Part shown: in pieces, positions 1 through 9,214 of the stretch
Layout of the letters: every line of letters begins with the position of its first letter
Position numbering within the stretch: position 1 is the stretch's first letter
From: Blastococcus sp. CPCC 205250
GTDB lineage: Bacteria; Actinomycetota; Actinomycetes; Mycobacteriales; Geodermatophilaceae
Assembly: GCF_019799925.1 (NCBI RefSeq)
Contig: NZ_JABGCG010000004.1
Coordinates: 124,001-188,000 of the forward strand
Length of the DNA stretch: 64,000 nucleotides
Reading direction: 5' to 3'
Program-made: the position numbers and the translations under genes
The notes under the pieces: model-generated
The model's input: only the letters and a program-made list of their open reading frames with translations
The model's database searches: none
What the model was told of the DNA's origin: nothing

Positions 1-404
1 CCCTCGGCCCGCTGGTAGGGGTCGGTGTTCGTGCCCAGCGCGACGTGCTCGCGCCGCCAGGACGACCGGGCGAGCTCGCGGCGCAGGACCTCGACGAGGT
101 TGGTCTTGACGACGATCTGCGTGTCGAAGTCCCGGCCGGTGTCCAGCTCCAGCCACTGGTGCGTGCCGCGGGCGAAGCAGTACACGCACTGGTGGGAGCA
201 GCCCCGGTAGGGGTTGATCGTGTGCCCGAACGGCATGCCCGACCCGGCCGGGACGGCGTTGAGCGCCGACCGCGCCCGCACCTCGTGGAACGTCAGGCCG
301 GGGAACTCGGGCACCTCGACGCTGCGCAGCAGGCCGCGGATCGACGGCATGCCTGGCAGCGTCGTCGGCTCCTCCAGGTCGAGCCGCTGACCATCCCACC
401 GCAC
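1..404 (-). CDS. Radical SAM protein, Rv2578c type (C-terminal part outside the window)
   Basis: Only the first 134 codons are present; the gene runs off the left edge. The product is a radical SAM enzyme of the Rv2578c/SplB-like group, expected to bind a 4Fe-4S cluster and cleave S-adenosylmethionine. The cluster motif C-x3-C-x2-C lies in RGCSHQCVYCFA, followed by a typical stretch ending SWRREHVALGTNTDPYQRAEG. The GTG start (VRWDGQRL) was chosen because mycobacterial homologues begin the same way; a nearby ATG at 412 is out of frame. The substrate of this group is unknown, so no reaction is assigned. Family call is firm. Confidence 0.85.
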   Translation of the reverse strand, partial: MRWDGQRLDLEEPTTLPGMPSIRGLLRSVEVPEFPGLTFHEVRARSALNAVPAGSGMPFGHTINPYRGCSHQCVYCFARGTHQWLELDTGRDFDTQIVVKTNLVEVLRRELARSSWRREHVALGTNTDPYQRAE

Positions 405-451
405 CGGACCATGCGAACACACGTTCGACCGGGTGTCCAGCCGGACACGGC

Positions 452-925
452 TCAGACCAGCGGGCGGTCCTCGAAGACCGTGGAGAGCACGACCGTCGTC
501 CGGGTGCTGACGCCGGCCAGCGAGCGGATCTCCCGCAGCAGGTCCTCCAGCGCCTGGGTGGAGGCCACCCGCACCTTGAGCACGTAGCTCTCCGCCCCTG
601 CGACGGAGTGGCACGCCTCGATGGCCGCGAGGTGGGCGAGCTTCGCCGGGGCCTCGTCGGCCCGCTCGACGTCGGTGGGCGTGATCGCCACGAACGCGGT
701 GAGCCCCAGCCCGAGCCCGGCCGCGTCCAGGCACGCGCGGTACCCCGTGATGAGCCCCCGCTGCTCCAGCCGCCGCACCCGCTGGTGGACCGCCGACACC
801 GACAGGCCGACGCCCTCGGCCAGCTCCGTGTAGCTGGCCCGGCCGTCACGGGCCAGGGCGGCCATCAGGGCGCGGTCGACGTCGGCCGGCGCCGCCGGCT
901 CAGCCGGGGAGGCGGACGAGCTCAC
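452..925 (-). CDS. Lrp/AsnC-family transcription regulator
   Basis: A 157-residue regulator of normal Lrp/AsnC length. The N-terminal winged helix-turn-helix is seen in ASYTELAEGVGLSVSAVHQR, and the C-terminal half is the RAM/AsnC ligand-binding domain that forms dimers and octamers around amino-acid effectors. The start is a GTG that lies inside the end of the upstream M24 peptidase gene (26-bp overlap), so the two are probably co-transcribed and translationally coupled. The open frame extends far upstream, but that part is only the antisense-free shadow of the peptidase. A regulator next to an aminopeptidase suggests control by free amino acids or dipeptides; that is inference. Confidence 0.85.
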   Translation of the reverse strand: MSSSASPAEPAAPADVDRALMAALARDGRASYTELAEGVGLSVSAVHQRVRRLEQRGLITGYRACLDAAGLGLGLTAFVAITPTDVERADEAPAKLAHLAAIEACHSVAGAESYVLKVRVASTQALEDLLREIRSLAGVSTRTTVVLSTVFEDRPLV

Positions 926-2039
926 GGGGACCGCAGTTGACCGAGCGGACGCCGTCGGCGGTGCAGACGACGATGTCCTCGATGCGCGCGCCGCAGCGCC
1001 CCGCGAGGTAGATGCCGGGCTCGACGGAGAACGCCATCCCCGGCACGAGGGGCAGGTCGTTGCCGGCCACGATGTAGGGCGCCTCGTGGGTGTCCAGCCC
1101 GATGCCGTGGCCGGTGCGGTGGATGAAGTGCTCGCCCCAGCCGGCGTCGGTGATGACCCGCCGCGCGACCGCGTCGACCTCCTCGGCCGTGGTGCCCGGG
1201 CGGACGGCGGCGCAGGCGGCCTGCTGCGCCTCCTGCAGGACGCCGTACCACTCGGCCGTCTCGGCGTCGGGCTCGCCGCCGACGACGTAGGTGCGCGTGC
1301 AGTCCGACCGGTAGCCGCTGGGCAGCTCGCCGCCGATGTCGACGACGACGAGGTCGCCGGCCTCCACCACCCGGCCGGAGAGCTCGTGGTGCGGGCTGGC
1401 CCCGTTGGGCCCGGAGCCGACGATGGTGAAGTCCACCCCGACGTGGCCCTCGGCGAGGATCGCCGCGGCGATGTCGGCACCCACCTCGGCCTCGGTGCGC
1501 CCCACGCGGAGCAGGTCGCCCATCCGCGCGTGCACCCGGTCGATCGCGGCGCCGGCGAGGGCCAGCTCCTCGATCTCCGCCTGCGTCTTCACCATGCGCA
1601 GCCGGTCGAGGACCGGGGTGGCCAGCTCGAGCGCCGAGCCCGGCAGCGCCCGCTGGACGCCCAGCGCGTGCTCGGCCCACGTGCGCGCCCCCACGGCGAC
1701 CCGGGCCGGCGCGGACCCGAGGCGGTCGGTCACGGCCCGCGCGAGCAGCGCGAAGGCGTCGTCGGTCTCGTCCCAGGCGAGCACCTCGAGCCCGAGCCCG
1801 CCCGCGGGGCTGGCGTCGACCATGGGCGCCTCGAGCCGCGGGACGACGAGGAACGGCTCCCCCCGCCGCGGCACCGCGAGCGCGGTCAGCCGCTCCATGG
1901 CGTGGGCCGAGTACCCGCTGAGGTAGCGCAGGTCCGATCCCGGTGTCAGCACCAGGAGGTCCAGGCCCACCTCCTCGGCCACGTCCCGGGCGGCGTGCAC
2001 CCGCTCGATGGTCACCAGGGGCCCCGTGTCAGCCGTCAC
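900..2039 (-). CDS. M24 family metallopeptidase (Xaa-Pro aminopeptidase type)
   Basis: A 379-residue cytoplasmic peptidase with a creatinase-like N-terminal domain (about residues 10-130) and a pita-bread catalytic domain. The five dinuclear-metal ligands can be read: Asp in VVVDIGG, Asp in YRSDCTRTY, His in HRTGHGIG, Glu in SVEPGIY and Glu in ARIEDIV. Expected to remove N-terminal residues before proline or to act as a general dipeptidase. A GTG 24 nt upstream (2063) is possible, but the GTG at 2039 is preferred because a TACCCT hexamer ends 6 nt before it, matching the leaderless pattern seen across the window. Overlaps the Lrp gene downstream. Confidence 0.88.
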   Translation of the reverse strand: MTADTGPLVTIERVHAARDVAEEVGLDLLVLTPGSDLRYLSGYSAHAMERLTALAVPRRGEPFLVVPRLEAPMVDASPAGGLGLEVLAWDETDDAFALLARAVTDRLGSAPARVAVGARTWAEHALGVQRALPGSALELATPVLDRLRMVKTQAEIEELALAGAAIDRVHARMGDLLRVGRTEAEVGADIAAAILAEGHVGVDFTIVGSGPNGASPHHELSGRVVEAGDLVVVDIGGELPSGYRSDCTRTYVVGGEPDAETAEWYGVLQEAQQAACAAVRPGTTAEEVDAVARRVITDAGWGEHFIHRTGHGIGLDTHEAPYIVAGNDLPLVPGMAFSVEPGIYLAGRCGARIEDIVVCTADGVRSVNCGPRELVRLPG

Positions 2040-2045
2040 GGACGG

Positions 2046-2051
2046 AGGGTA
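2046..2051 (-). promoter_or_regulatory. Candidate -10 (TACCCT), leaderless, M24 peptidase
   Basis: TACCCT ends 6 nt before the GTG at 2039, so transcription would begin at or next to the start codon. No Shine-Dalgarno is present. Confidence 0.45.
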
Positions 2052-2093
2052 TCCGTGGGGCACGACGGAGATACGCCGCGGACGCCGGGCCGC

Positions 2094-2099
2094 TACCGT
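2094..2099 (+). promoter_or_regulatory. Candidate -10 (TACCGT), leaderless, 5'-3' exonuclease
   Basis: TACCGT lies 8 nt before the GTG at 2108. The divergent M24 gene begins only 68 bp away, so both promoters share this short gap. Confidence 0.45.
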
Positions 2100-2107
2100 G
2101 CCCGCTC

Positions 2108-3034
2108 GTGACGACGATGCTGCTGGACGCGGCCAGCCTGTACTTCCGGGCCTTCTACGGCGTGCCCACGAGCGTCACCTCGCCCGACGGCCGCCCGGTC
2201 AACGCCGTGCGCGGATTCCTGGACATGACCGCCCGCCTGGTCACCACGCACCGGCCCGACCGCTGGGTCGCCTGCTGGGACGACGACTGGCGCCCGGCGT
2301 TCCGCGTCGAGGCGCTGCCGTCCTACAAGGCCCACCGGCTCTCCCCTGACGGCGGCGAGGAGACCCCCGACGAGCTCGGCCCCCAGGTGCCGGTGCTCGT
2401 CGAGGTGCTGGCCGCCGCGGGGCTGGCCCGGGTCGGCGCCCCCGGCTACGAGGCCGACGACGTGATCGGGACCCTGGCCACCCGCGCCCGGGGGCCGGTC
2501 GACGTCGTCACCGGCGACCGGGACCTGTTCCAGCTCGTCGACGACGCCCGCGGGGTCAGGATCCTCTACACCAACCGCGGCATCACCGACATCGAGGTCG
2601 TCGACGAGGCGGCCGTCGCGGCGAAGTACGGCATCCCCGGCCGCGCCTACGCCGACTTCGCCGTCCTGCGGGGCGACCCCAGCGACGGCCTGCCCGGGGT
2701 CTCCGGCATCGGCGCGAAGACCGCCGCGGCGCTGATCACCGAGTTCGGCGACCTCGCCGGCATCCGGGCCGCCGCGGCGCGGACCGTCGTCCCGAAGCCG
2801 CCGCTGACCGCGGCGGTGCTCAAGCGGCTGCACGCCGGCGGCGACTACCTGGACGCGGCACCGGTCGTGGTGGCGGTGGCGAGAGACATCGACCTGCCGG
2901 CCGTGGAGGGGGACCTGCCCCGCCGTCCGGCCGACCCGGCGGCGCTGGCGGAACTGGCCGAGGTGCACGGGATCGGCTCGTCGCTGCGCCGGCTGGGTGC
3001 GGCGCTGGGCTGGCCGGCCGACGCGCTGGACTGA
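2108..3034 (+). CDS. 5'-3' exonuclease (FEN-like, Rv2090 type)
   Basis: A 308-residue stand-alone 5'-3' exonuclease related to the N-terminal domain of DNA polymerase I. It starts with the nuclease signature MLLDAASLYFRAFYGVP and keeps the acidic metal sites, for example EADDVIG, VVTGDRDLFQL and the helix-hairpin-helix region GDPSDGLPGVSGIGAKTAAAL. Expected to act on 5' flaps and RNA primers during repair and replication. GTG 2108 is chosen over ATG 2117 because of the TACCGT hexamer 8 nt upstream. In M. tuberculosis the same gene flanks Rv2091c and helY, as here. Confidence 0.88.
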   Translation: MTTMLLDAASLYFRAFYGVPTSVTSPDGRPVNAVRGFLDMTARLVTTHRPDRWVACWDDDWRPAFRVEALPSYKAHRLSPDGGEETPDELGPQVPVLVEVLAAAGLARVGAPGYEADDVIGTLATRARGPVDVVTGDRDLFQLVDDARGVRILYTNRGITDIEVVDEAAVAAKYGIPGRAYADFAVLRGDPSDGLPGVSGIGAKTAAALITEFGDLAGIRAAAARTVVPKPPLTAAVLKRLHAGGDYLDAAPVVVAVARDIDLPAVEGDLPRRPADPAALAELAEVHGIGSSLRRLGAALGWPADALD

Positions 3035-3064
3035 CGCGCCGGCCGGCTGAGCCGTTCCCCGGGT

Positions 3065-3709
3065 TCAGCCGTTGGCCGGGCTCCAGGTGTAGGCGCCGTC
3101 CTCGTCGGTGATCTCGATGGTGATCGTCACGTCGCCCTCCCCCTCCTCGGTGCCCGTGCACTCGTAGGTGGCGCCGACCTCGACCTCCATGTCGTCGGGG
3201 CAGCTGAGGTCGCTGATCGAGGTCGAGTACTGCTCGCCGTACTGCTGGCTGACCGCCGACTGCACGGCGGCCGGGTCGAGGACCGTCTTGTCGAAGACGA
3301 ACAGCGGCAGGATGATCGCCGCCGCGATGAGCGCCAGCGCGAGGACGGCCAGCCCGACGATCAGGCCCGTCTTCGACTTCTTCTGCGGCTGCCCGTACTG
3401 CTGGCCGTACTGCCCCTGCTGGCCGTAGCCCGGCTGGCCCGGCTGCTGGCCGTAGGAGGGCTGGCCCGGCTGGCCGTACTGCGGCTGCCCGTACTGCTGG
3501 CCGGGCTGGCCGTACTGGCCCGGCTGCTGGCCGTAGCCCGGCTGGCCCGGCTGGCCGTACTGCGGCTGCCCGTACCCCGGCTGGCCCTGCTGGCCCTGCT
3601 GACCGCCGTACCCGCCGGGCGCCGGCTGGCCGTACTGGGGCTGCCCGTACTGCTGGCCCGGCTGCCCGTACTGCCCCGGCTGGTTGCCACCCTGCGGTGG
3701 GTTGGTCAT
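3065..3709 (-). CDS. DUF4333 membrane protein with Gln/Gly/Tyr/Pro-rich N-terminus (Rv2091c position)
   Basis: A 214-residue single-pass membrane protein. Residues 1-104 are a low-complexity region built from repeats of GQPGYGQ, GQQYGQP and QYGQPGQP; a KKSK stretch precedes one transmembrane helix (about residues 110-135). The remainder is a DUF4333-like extracellular domain with a conserved Cys pair (LSCPD and YECTG) and an acidic tail. The ATG has a good GGGAG ribosome site 6 nt upstream. It lies in the Rv2091c position, 107 bp after helY. The disordered head should face the cytoplasm; a role in phase separation or protein docking is only a guess. Confidence 0.8.
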   Translation of the reverse strand: MTNPPQGGNQPGQYGQPGQQYGQPQYGQPAPGGYGGQQGQQGQPGYGQPQYGQPGQPGYGQQPGQYGQPGQQYGQPQYGQPGQPSYGQQPGQPGYGQQGQYGQQYGQPQKKSKTGLIVGLAVLALALIAAAIILPLFVFDKTVLDPAAVQSAVSQQYGEQYSTSISDLSCPDDMEVEVGATYECTGTEEGEGDVTITIEITDEDGAYTWSPANG

Positions 3710-3816
3710 CGTCGCTCCCGGTCGGACGGTCTGCTGCTGCTCCGTGGCACCCCGCGACACGGGGCGGTGGCATTCTGCACCACCGCCGTGCCGTGGACCG
3801 GCGCACGGCGCGCAGG

Positions 3817-6681
3817 TCATCCGCTGACGGCCACCGCCACCACCCCGCGGCGGACCCGGGTCACCGCCGCGCGCGCCGTCGCGGCGACGGCGTCGTCGGC
3901 GCCCTTGCCCAGCTGGTCGAGCAGGTCCAGCAGCTGCCGCGCCCACCGCACGAAGTCGCCGCCGGAGAGCTCCGTGCCGGCCTGCTCGGCCCCGGCGAGC
4001 ACCTTGTCGAGGTCCTGCCCGTCGGCCCAGCGGTAGGCGGCCCAGGCGAAGCCGAGGTCGAGGTCGCGGGTCTGCGGCACGCCGTGGTCGACCTCGACGT
4101 CGAGCAGCCGGGACCGGATCCGGCGCATCTCGGCGATGGTGGCGGACACCTTGCCCGCGGGGACGGCGGGCAGGCTCGGGGTCTCCCGCCGCGCCTCGAA
4201 CACCACGGTGGAGACGACGGCGGCCAGCTCGGCCGGGGTCAGGCCGCGCCAGGCCCCGGCCCGCAGGCACTCGGCCACCAGCAGGTCGGCCTCCGACCAG
4301 ATGCGCGACAGCCGGCGCCCCTCCGCCGTCACCACCGGCGTGTCGTCGAGCGCGGCGACCTCCCCCGGCTCGGCGGGGGTCAGCGGCGCGACCTCGGGCA
4401 CGAGGTAGCCCAGCTCCTCGAGCACGTCGCAGGTCCGGTCGAACTGGCGGGTCAGCGAGCCGGTGCGCTCGGCCATGCGCCGGTGCAGGGCCTCGGCCTC
4501 GGAGACGGCGCGCAGCCAGCGGTCGGCGGCGCGCACCCGCTCCTCCCGGTCGGGCAGCGAGTGCACCGGGTGGGCCTTGAGCGCCCGGCGCAGGTCGTGC
4601 AGCACCGGGTCGTCGGCGGCGACCGAGCGCTGCTTCACCCGGCGCGCCCCGAGGTCGTGCTCGACGCGGGCGTTGCGCAGCGTCGCGGCGAGGTCCCGCC
4701 GGGCGTGCGGGCTGCGGTGGTTGAAGTTGCGCGGCACCCGCACGCGGGCCAGCGCGGTCACCGGGGTCGGGAAGTCGACGGCGCCCAGGCGGCCGGCCCA
4801 CTTGTCCTCGGTGACCACCAGCGGGCGTGGCTCGCCGTCGCCGGTGAGGCCGGCGTCGGGCACCCCCGGGTCCAGGACGACGGCCAGCCCCTGCCGCCGT
4901 CCCGACGGCACGCGGATCACGTCGCCCGGGCGCAGGGCGGCCAGGGCCTCGGACGCCTCGAGTCGGCGCTTGGACTGCGAGTCGCGGGAGAGCTCCCGCT
5001 CCCGGTCGGAGATCTGCCGGCGCAGCCGCACGTAGCCGGCGACGTCCCCGCCCTCGCTGGCCATCTCGGCGGCGAACCGCTCGGCGTCCTGCTCGTGGCG
5101 CGCCGCCGAACGGGCCAGGCCCACCACCGAGCGGTCGGCCTGGAACTGCGCGAAGGACGAGGCCAGCAGCTCGCGGGCCCGGGCCCGGCCGAAGCTGCCG
5201 ACCAGGTTGACCGCCATGTTGTAGCTCGGCCGGAACGACGAGCGCAGCGGGTAGGTGCGGGTGCTGGCCAGGCCGGCGACGACGGAGGGGTCCATGCCCG
5301 GCGCCCAGACGACGACCGCGTGCCCCTCCACGTCGATGCCGCGGCGCCCGGCCCGCCCGGTGAGCTGGGTGTACTCCCCCGCGGTCACGTCGACGTGCGC
5401 CTCGCCGTTCCACTTGACCAGCCGCTCGAGGACGACGGTGCGCGCCGGCATGTTGATGCCCAGCGCCAGGGTCTCGGTGGCGAACACGGCCTTGACCAGA
5501 CCGCGGACGAAGCACTCCTCGACGGTCTCCTTGAAGGCCGGCACCAGGCCGGCATGGTGGGCGGCGAGCCCGGCCAGCAGCCCCTCGCGCCACTCCCAGT
5601 AGCCGAGGACGTGCAGGTCCTGCTCCGGCAGCGACCCGGTGCGCTCGTCGATGATGGCGGCGATCTCGGCACGCTCGGCCTCGTCGGTGAGCCGCAGGCC
5701 CGACCGCAGGCACTGGTCCACGGCGGCGTCGCAGCCGTTGCGGCTGAACACGAAGGTGATGGCCGGCAGCAGCCCGGCGCGGTCGAGCCGCTCGATCACG
5801 TCGGGGCGGGCCGGCGGCCGGTGCCGCGGGCGGGAGTCGAAGCCCTCGCGGCGGCGGTTGCCCCCTCCCCCGCCGCCCCAGGTGTCCAGCCGGCGCTCCT
5901 GCTCGCGGACGAAGCGGACCAGCTCCGGGTCGACCACCGACGCGCCCCGCTCGCGGGTGGACAGCTGCCGCGGCGCGTCGCCTTGCTCTGCGGCGTGCGC
6001 GGCCGGGCGCAGCGAGAAGAGGTCGAACACCCGGTTGCCGACCAGCATGTGCTGCCACAGCGGGATGGGCCGGACCTCGCTGACGACCACCCGGGTGTGC
6101 CCCCGCACGGTGACCAGCCAGTCGGCGAACTCCTCGGCATTGCTCACCGTCGCCGACAGCGACACCAGGGTCACCGACTGCGGGAGGTGGATGATCACCT
6201 CCTCCCAGACCGCGCCGCGGAACCGGTCGGCGAGGTAGTGCACCTCGTCCATCACCACGTAGCCGAGGCCGGTCAGCGCCGGCGACTCGGCGTAGAGCAT
6301 GTTGCGCAGCACCTCGGTGGTCATGACCACGACGGGGGCGTCGCCGTTGACGGCGTTGTCGCCGGTGAGCAGCCCGACCCGGTCCGCGCCGTGGCGCTGC
6401 ACGAGGTCGGCGTACTTCTGGTTGGACAGCGCCTTGATCGGCGTCGTGTAGAACGCCTTGCGCCCCTCGCTCAGCGCCTTGTGGACGGCGAACTCGCCCA
6501 CCACGGTCTTGCCGGCCCCCGTGGGCGCGCAGACCAGCACGCCGGCCCCCTCGTCGAGCGCCTCGCAGGCCTCGACCTGGAACGGGTCGAGGGAGAAGCC
6601 GAGGTCGGCGGTGAAGTCGGCCAGGGCGGGGTGCGCGTTCCGCCGCCGGGCAGCCGCGTACCGCTCAGCGGGGCTGGACAT
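3817..6681 (-). CDS. helY: Ski2/Mtr4-like DEVH-box helicase HelY
   Basis: A 954-residue superfamily 2 helicase of the HelY/Ski2 type. Walker A is CAPTGAGKT near residue 55, the motif II box is VMDEVHYL, motif III is [12 protein letters not shown], and motif VI is [18 protein letters not shown]-type C-terminal domain follows (about residues 760-950, including [16 protein letters not shown]). Expected to unwind RNA or RNA/DNA with ATP; the bacterial role is not settled. The ATG has a TACCGT hexamer 6 nt upstream. It is flanked by tatC and the lipid-kinase gene upstream and the DUF4333 gene downstream, as in mycobacteria. Confidence 0.93.
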   Translation of the reverse strand: MSSPAERYAAARRRNAHPALADFTADLGFSLDPFQVEACEALDEGAGVLVCAPTGAGKTVVGEFAVHKALSEGRKAFYTTPIKALSNQKYADLVQRHGADRVGLLTGDNAVNGDAPVVVMTTEVLRNMLYAESPALTGLGYVVMDEVHYLADRFRGAVWEEVIIHLPQSVTLVSLSATVSNAEEFADWLVTVRGHTRVVVSEVRPIPLWQHMLVGNRVFDLFSLRPAAHAAEQGDAPRQLSTRERGASVVDPELVRFVREQERRLDTWGGGGGGNRRREGFDSRPRHRPPARPDVIERLDRAGLLPAITFVFSRNGCDAAVDQCLRSGLRLTDEAERAEIAAIIDERTGSLPEQDLHVLGYWEWREGLLAGLAAHHAGLVPAFKETVEECFVRGLVKAVFATETLALGINMPARTVVLERLVKWNGEAHVDVTAGEYTQLTGRAGRRGIDVEGHAVVVWAPGMDPSVVAGLASTRTYPLRSSFRPSYNMAVNLVGSFGRARARELLASSFAQFQADRSVVGLARSAARHEQDAERFAAEMASEGGDVAGYVRLRRQISDRERELSRDSQSKRRLEASEALAALRPGDVIRVPSGRRQGLAVVLDPGVPDAGLTGDGEPRPLVVTEDKWAGRLGAVDFPTPVTALARVRVPRNFNHRSPHARRDLAATLRNARVEHDLGARRVKQRSVAADDPVLHDLRRALKAHPVHSLPDREERVRAADRWLRAVSEAEALHRRMAERTGSLTRQFDRTCDVLEELGYLVPEVAPLTPAEPGEVAALDDTPVVTAEGRRLSRIWSEADLLVAECLRAGAWRGLTPAELAAVVSTVVFEARRETPSLPAVPAGKVSATIAEMRRIRSRLLDVEVDHGVPQTRDLDLGFAWAAYRWADGQDLDKVLAGAEQAGTELSGGDFVRWARQLLDLLDQLGKGADDAVAATARAAVTRVRRGVVAVAVSG

Positions 6682-6687
6682 GCCCCC

Positions 6688-6693
6688 ACGGTA
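6688..6693 (-). promoter_or_regulatory. Candidate -10 (TACCGT), leaderless, helY
   Basis: TACCGT ends 6 nt before the helY ATG. This gives helY its own promoter in the 180-bp gap after the lipid-kinase gene. Confidence 0.45.
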
Positions 6694-6861
6694 GGCGCTG
6701 GACGCTCGCCGGTCAGGGCGGGGACGCCGGGCCCGGTCCGTTGCTGCCCCTCCCCTCCTGCCGGACGGTGCGGACCGCCTCTGGCGGCGAGGTTGTTGGG
6801 GATAACGGTCGTACGTCCGGCCCTCGGGAGCCCTGGCGGGTTCTGGCCGGGCCGGGTCCCG

Positions 6862-7794
6862 CTAGAGGGGTGCGGGCCGGCTGCGGCCGGCGCCGAGGAC
6901 GCGCAGCGCGCCGGGCACGCACTGCGCCACCGCGGGCAGCGCGGCCACCCGCTCCCCGTCGGCGTAGGTCGTCAGCCCCGGCGCGGCGAGCTCCACCCGC
7001 GCGGCCCGGTGCACCGTGACCGCCGGGTGCTCGACATGGGTGCCGGCGGTCAGCCGCGGCCGGGTGCGCACCAGCTCCCGGCGGGACACCGGCCCGACGA
7101 CGGTCACGTCGAAGCGCCCGTCCGTGGGGTCGGCCGCGGGGCACACGCGCATGCCGCCGCCGTACCAGGCGGTGTTGCCGACGGCGACCAGCGTCACCGC
7201 CAGCCGGGCCGGCTCCCCGCCGTCGAGGGTGAGGAGCAGCTCCCGTGGCCGCAGGCGGGCCAGCTCGGCGAGGATCGCCACGTCGTAGCGGCGGGGGCCA
7301 CGCGGCCAGCGCAGCCGGTTGGCGCGGTCGGTGACGGCGGAGTCGAAGCCGCAGCACAGCACCGTCGCCCACCACCGGTCCCCCGTCCGGCCGGCGTCGA
7401 CGGTCGCGGCGGCGCCGGCGTGCAGGTCCTCGGCGACCGCGCGCGCCGCCGCGGCGGGGTCGGCCGGCACGCCCAGGGCGAGGGCGAGGTCGTTGCCGGT
7501 CCCGGCGGGGACGACGCCCAGCAGGGTCGCCGTCCCGGCGACGGCCTGCAGCCCGGCGTGCGCGGCGCCGTCCCCGCCGACGGCGACCACCGCGGCGACG
7601 GGCTCCCCGCCGATGCCGTCGGCGACGGCGGCGGCGGCCTGGCGCTCGGCGTCGGCCCGGGTGGTCGCGGTCAGGACGTGCGGGGTGACACCGCCCGCAC
7701 GCAGCGCGTCCAGGACGCCTCCGGCGACGGCGCGCGCCCGGCCCCGGCCGGCGGCCGGGCTGACGAGGACAGCCGCGTACGGCCCACTGCCCAC
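6862..7794 (-). CDS. Diacylglycerol/lipid kinase family protein
   Basis: A 310-residue protein of the DAGK catalytic family (YegS/DgkB fold). The glycine-rich nucleotide loop reads AVGGDGAAHAG, followed by VVPAGTGNDLALALG and the later NTAWYGGGMRVCPAADPTDG, all hallmarks of the family. In the first motif most relatives have GGDGT, so the Ala here is a deviation. Expected to phosphorylate diacylglycerol or a related lipid at the membrane. The GTG start lies 7 nt after the tatC stop, so the gene is in the tat operon; this insertion is absent from the mycobacterial order. Confidence 0.83.
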   Translation of the reverse strand: MGSGPYAAVLVSPAAGRGRARAVAGGVLDALRAGGVTPHVLTATTRADAERQAAAAVADGIGGEPVAAVVAVGGDGAAHAGLQAVAGTATLLGVVPAGTGNDLALALGVPADPAAAARAVAEDLHAGAAATVDAGRTGDRWWATVLCCGFDSAVTDRANRLRWPRGPRRYDVAILAELARLRPRELLLTLDGGEPARLAVTLVAVGNTAWYGGGMRVCPAADPTDGRFDVTVVGPVSRRELVRTRPRLTAGTHVEHPAVTVHRAARVELAAPGLTTYADGERVAALPAVAQCVPGALRVLGAGRSRPAPL

Positions 7795-7801
7795 CGGGGG
7801 C

Positions 7802-8746
7802 TCAGCGGGTGGGCGGGGCGGCGGGACCGGCGACGGGCTCGTCGTCCAGCGCCGACGGCCCGGTGTCCAGCGTCGAGGGGGTGGCGTCCAGCGGGGACGC
7901 CTCGTCGTCGTCGAGGTCGTGGAAGCCCTCGGCCGCCGCGCGACGGGCGCGCCGCCGGTCGACCACCCGGGCGATCTGGATGGCGAGCTCGAACAGCACG
8001 ATCATCGGGCCGGCCATCAGCAGCATCGTGAACGGGTCCTGCGTCGGGGTGACGAACGCGGCGAAGACGATGGTGAGGAAGAAGATCCAGCGCCGGCTCT
8101 TGCTGAGCACCTCGTAGCTGAGCACGCCGACGGCGTTGAGGGCGACGGCGAACAGCGGCACCTCGAAGCTCACGCCGAAGGCGACGAGCAGCGACAGGAC
8201 GAAGCCGATGTAGTCCTGCGCGGTCAGCGCGACGACCACCCCGTCGCCGGCGAGGCTGAGCAGCAGCTTCAGGCCCGCCGACAGCGAGATGTAGGCGAGC
8301 ACCGCGCCGAGGGCGAACAGCAGCGTCGAGGCGGCCACGAACGAGATGCCGTACCGCTTCTCCTTGCGCTTGAGCCCCGGGGTGATGAAGGCCCACAGCT
8401 GGTACAGCCACACCGGCGCGGCGATCACGGCGCCGGCCAGCAGGCTCACCTTGAGGCGGATGAAGACACCGCCGAAGACGTCGGTGATCAGCAGGCCGCA
8501 GCCGGTGTCGGAGTCGCCGTAGCGCAGGTCGGGGTCCAGCCCGCAGTACGGCGCCCGGATGAAGTCGCCGAGGCCGTGCTCGTACCACCAGAAGCACACG
8601 CCGGCCGCGATCAGCAGCGCGAGGAGCGACTTGCCGATGCGGTTGCGCAGCTCGGTCAGGTGCGCGATGAGCGACATCGTCGCCGCGGCATCCCGCGGCG
8701 GGCGTCGCCGCCTGCGGGTCCGGCCGGGGGCGGCGGTCTCGCTCAC
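7802..8746 (-). CDS. tatC: Sec-independent protein translocase TatC
   Basis: A 314-residue integral membrane protein, the core receptor of the twin-arginine translocase that recognises signal peptides of folded exported proteins. The conserved N-terminal MSLIAHLTELRNRIGKSLLAL and the first periplasmic loop are present, then six predicted transmembrane segments, including LWAFITPGLKRKEKR and FGVSFEVPLFAVAL. Basic residues precede the first helix, and an acidic, Pro/Thr-rich cytoplasmic tail of about 60 residues follows the last one. GTG start; 19 bp separate it from tatA upstream. TatB is not in the window. Confidence 0.95.
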   Translation of the reverse strand: MSETAAPGRTRRRRRPPRDAAATMSLIAHLTELRNRIGKSLLALLIAAGVCFWWYEHGLGDFIRAPYCGLDPDLRYGDSDTGCGLLITDVFGGVFIRLKVSLLAGAVIAAPVWLYQLWAFITPGLKRKEKRYGISFVAASTLLFALGAVLAYISLSAGLKLLLSLAGDGVVVALTAQDYIGFVLSLLVAFGVSFEVPLFAVALNAVGVLSYEVLSKSRRWIFFLTIVFAAFVTPTQDPFTMLLMAGPMIVLFELAIQIARVVDRRRARRAAAEGFHDLDDDEASPLDATPSTLDTGPSALDDEPVAGPAAPPTR

Positions 8747-8765
8747 CGGTGACGTGCCCCGGCGG

Positions 8766-9113
8766 TCAGCGGGGGGTGTCGGCCGCGTTCGCGGCCTGGG
8801 CGGCGCGCGCCCGCAGGGCCGCGGCCTGCGCCTCGGCAGCGCGGGCCTCGGCCTCCAGCTGGGCGGCGTGCGCCTGCTCGGCGGGGTCGGCGACCGGGTG
8901 GACCGGGGACGGGGAGGCGACGATCTCGCCGCGGATGGGCGCCGACGCCGGCTCCTTGCCGCGCACGTCGTCGTCCTTCATGCCCTTCATCTCGCCCTTG
9001 AAGATGCGCAGCGAGCGGCCCAGCGAGCGGGACGCGTCGGGCAGCTTCTTGTACCCGAAGAGCAGGAGGACGGCGAGGAGGATCAGGCCGATCTCCAGGG
9101 GGCCGAGGTTCAT
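8766..9113 (-). CDS. tatA: Twin-arginine translocase subunit TatA
   Basis: A 115-residue TatA: one N-terminal transmembrane helix (residues 5-21, LEIGLILLAVLLLFGYKK), the FGYKKLPDASRSLGRSLRIFKGEM hinge and amphipathic helix, then a long Ala/Glu-rich tail probably forming a helix. TatA oligomers make the conduit for TatC-bound substrates. The ATG has GGAGGAG 5-6 nt upstream. The gene is first of the tatA-tatC-lipid kinase set; a TAGCAT hexamer lies about 30 nt upstream. Confidence 0.94.
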   Translation of the reverse strand: MNLGPLEIGLILLAVLLLFGYKKLPDASRSLGRSLRIFKGEMKGMKDDDVRGKEPASAPIRGEIVASPSPVHPVADPAEQAHAAQLEAEARAAEAQAAALRARAAQAANAADTPR

Positions 9114-9144
9114 CGGGCTCCTCCGTAGGGGGGTCGTTGTCCTG

Positions 9145-9150
9145 ATGCTA
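9145..9150 (-). promoter_or_regulatory. Candidate -10 (TAGCAT) of the tatAC operon
   Basis: TAGCAT lies 31 nt before the tatA ATG, leaving a short leader that contains the ribosome site. Confidence 0.35.
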
Positions 9151-9214
9151 CGCCGGGAACCACCCCGGACCAGCCCCTTCGTTGGGGGGTCACGCCGTGT
9201 TCACGCAACGGAGG

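Noticed and set aside
3393..3700. CRISPR-like repetition
   Set aside because: The repeats are short codon-level repeats inside the DUF4333 gene and have no spacers of even length.
6694..6861. DnaA-box-like GTTATCCCCAAC before helY
   Set aside because: A single imperfect copy with no cluster, AT-rich region or dnaA/dnaN genes nearby, so no replication origin is claimed.
3065..8031. Very long open frames opposite helY and its neighbours
   Set aside because: They have Arg/Gly/His/Val-rich, repeat-like composition typical of antisense frames in DNA of this GC content, and the other strand carries full-length conserved proteins.
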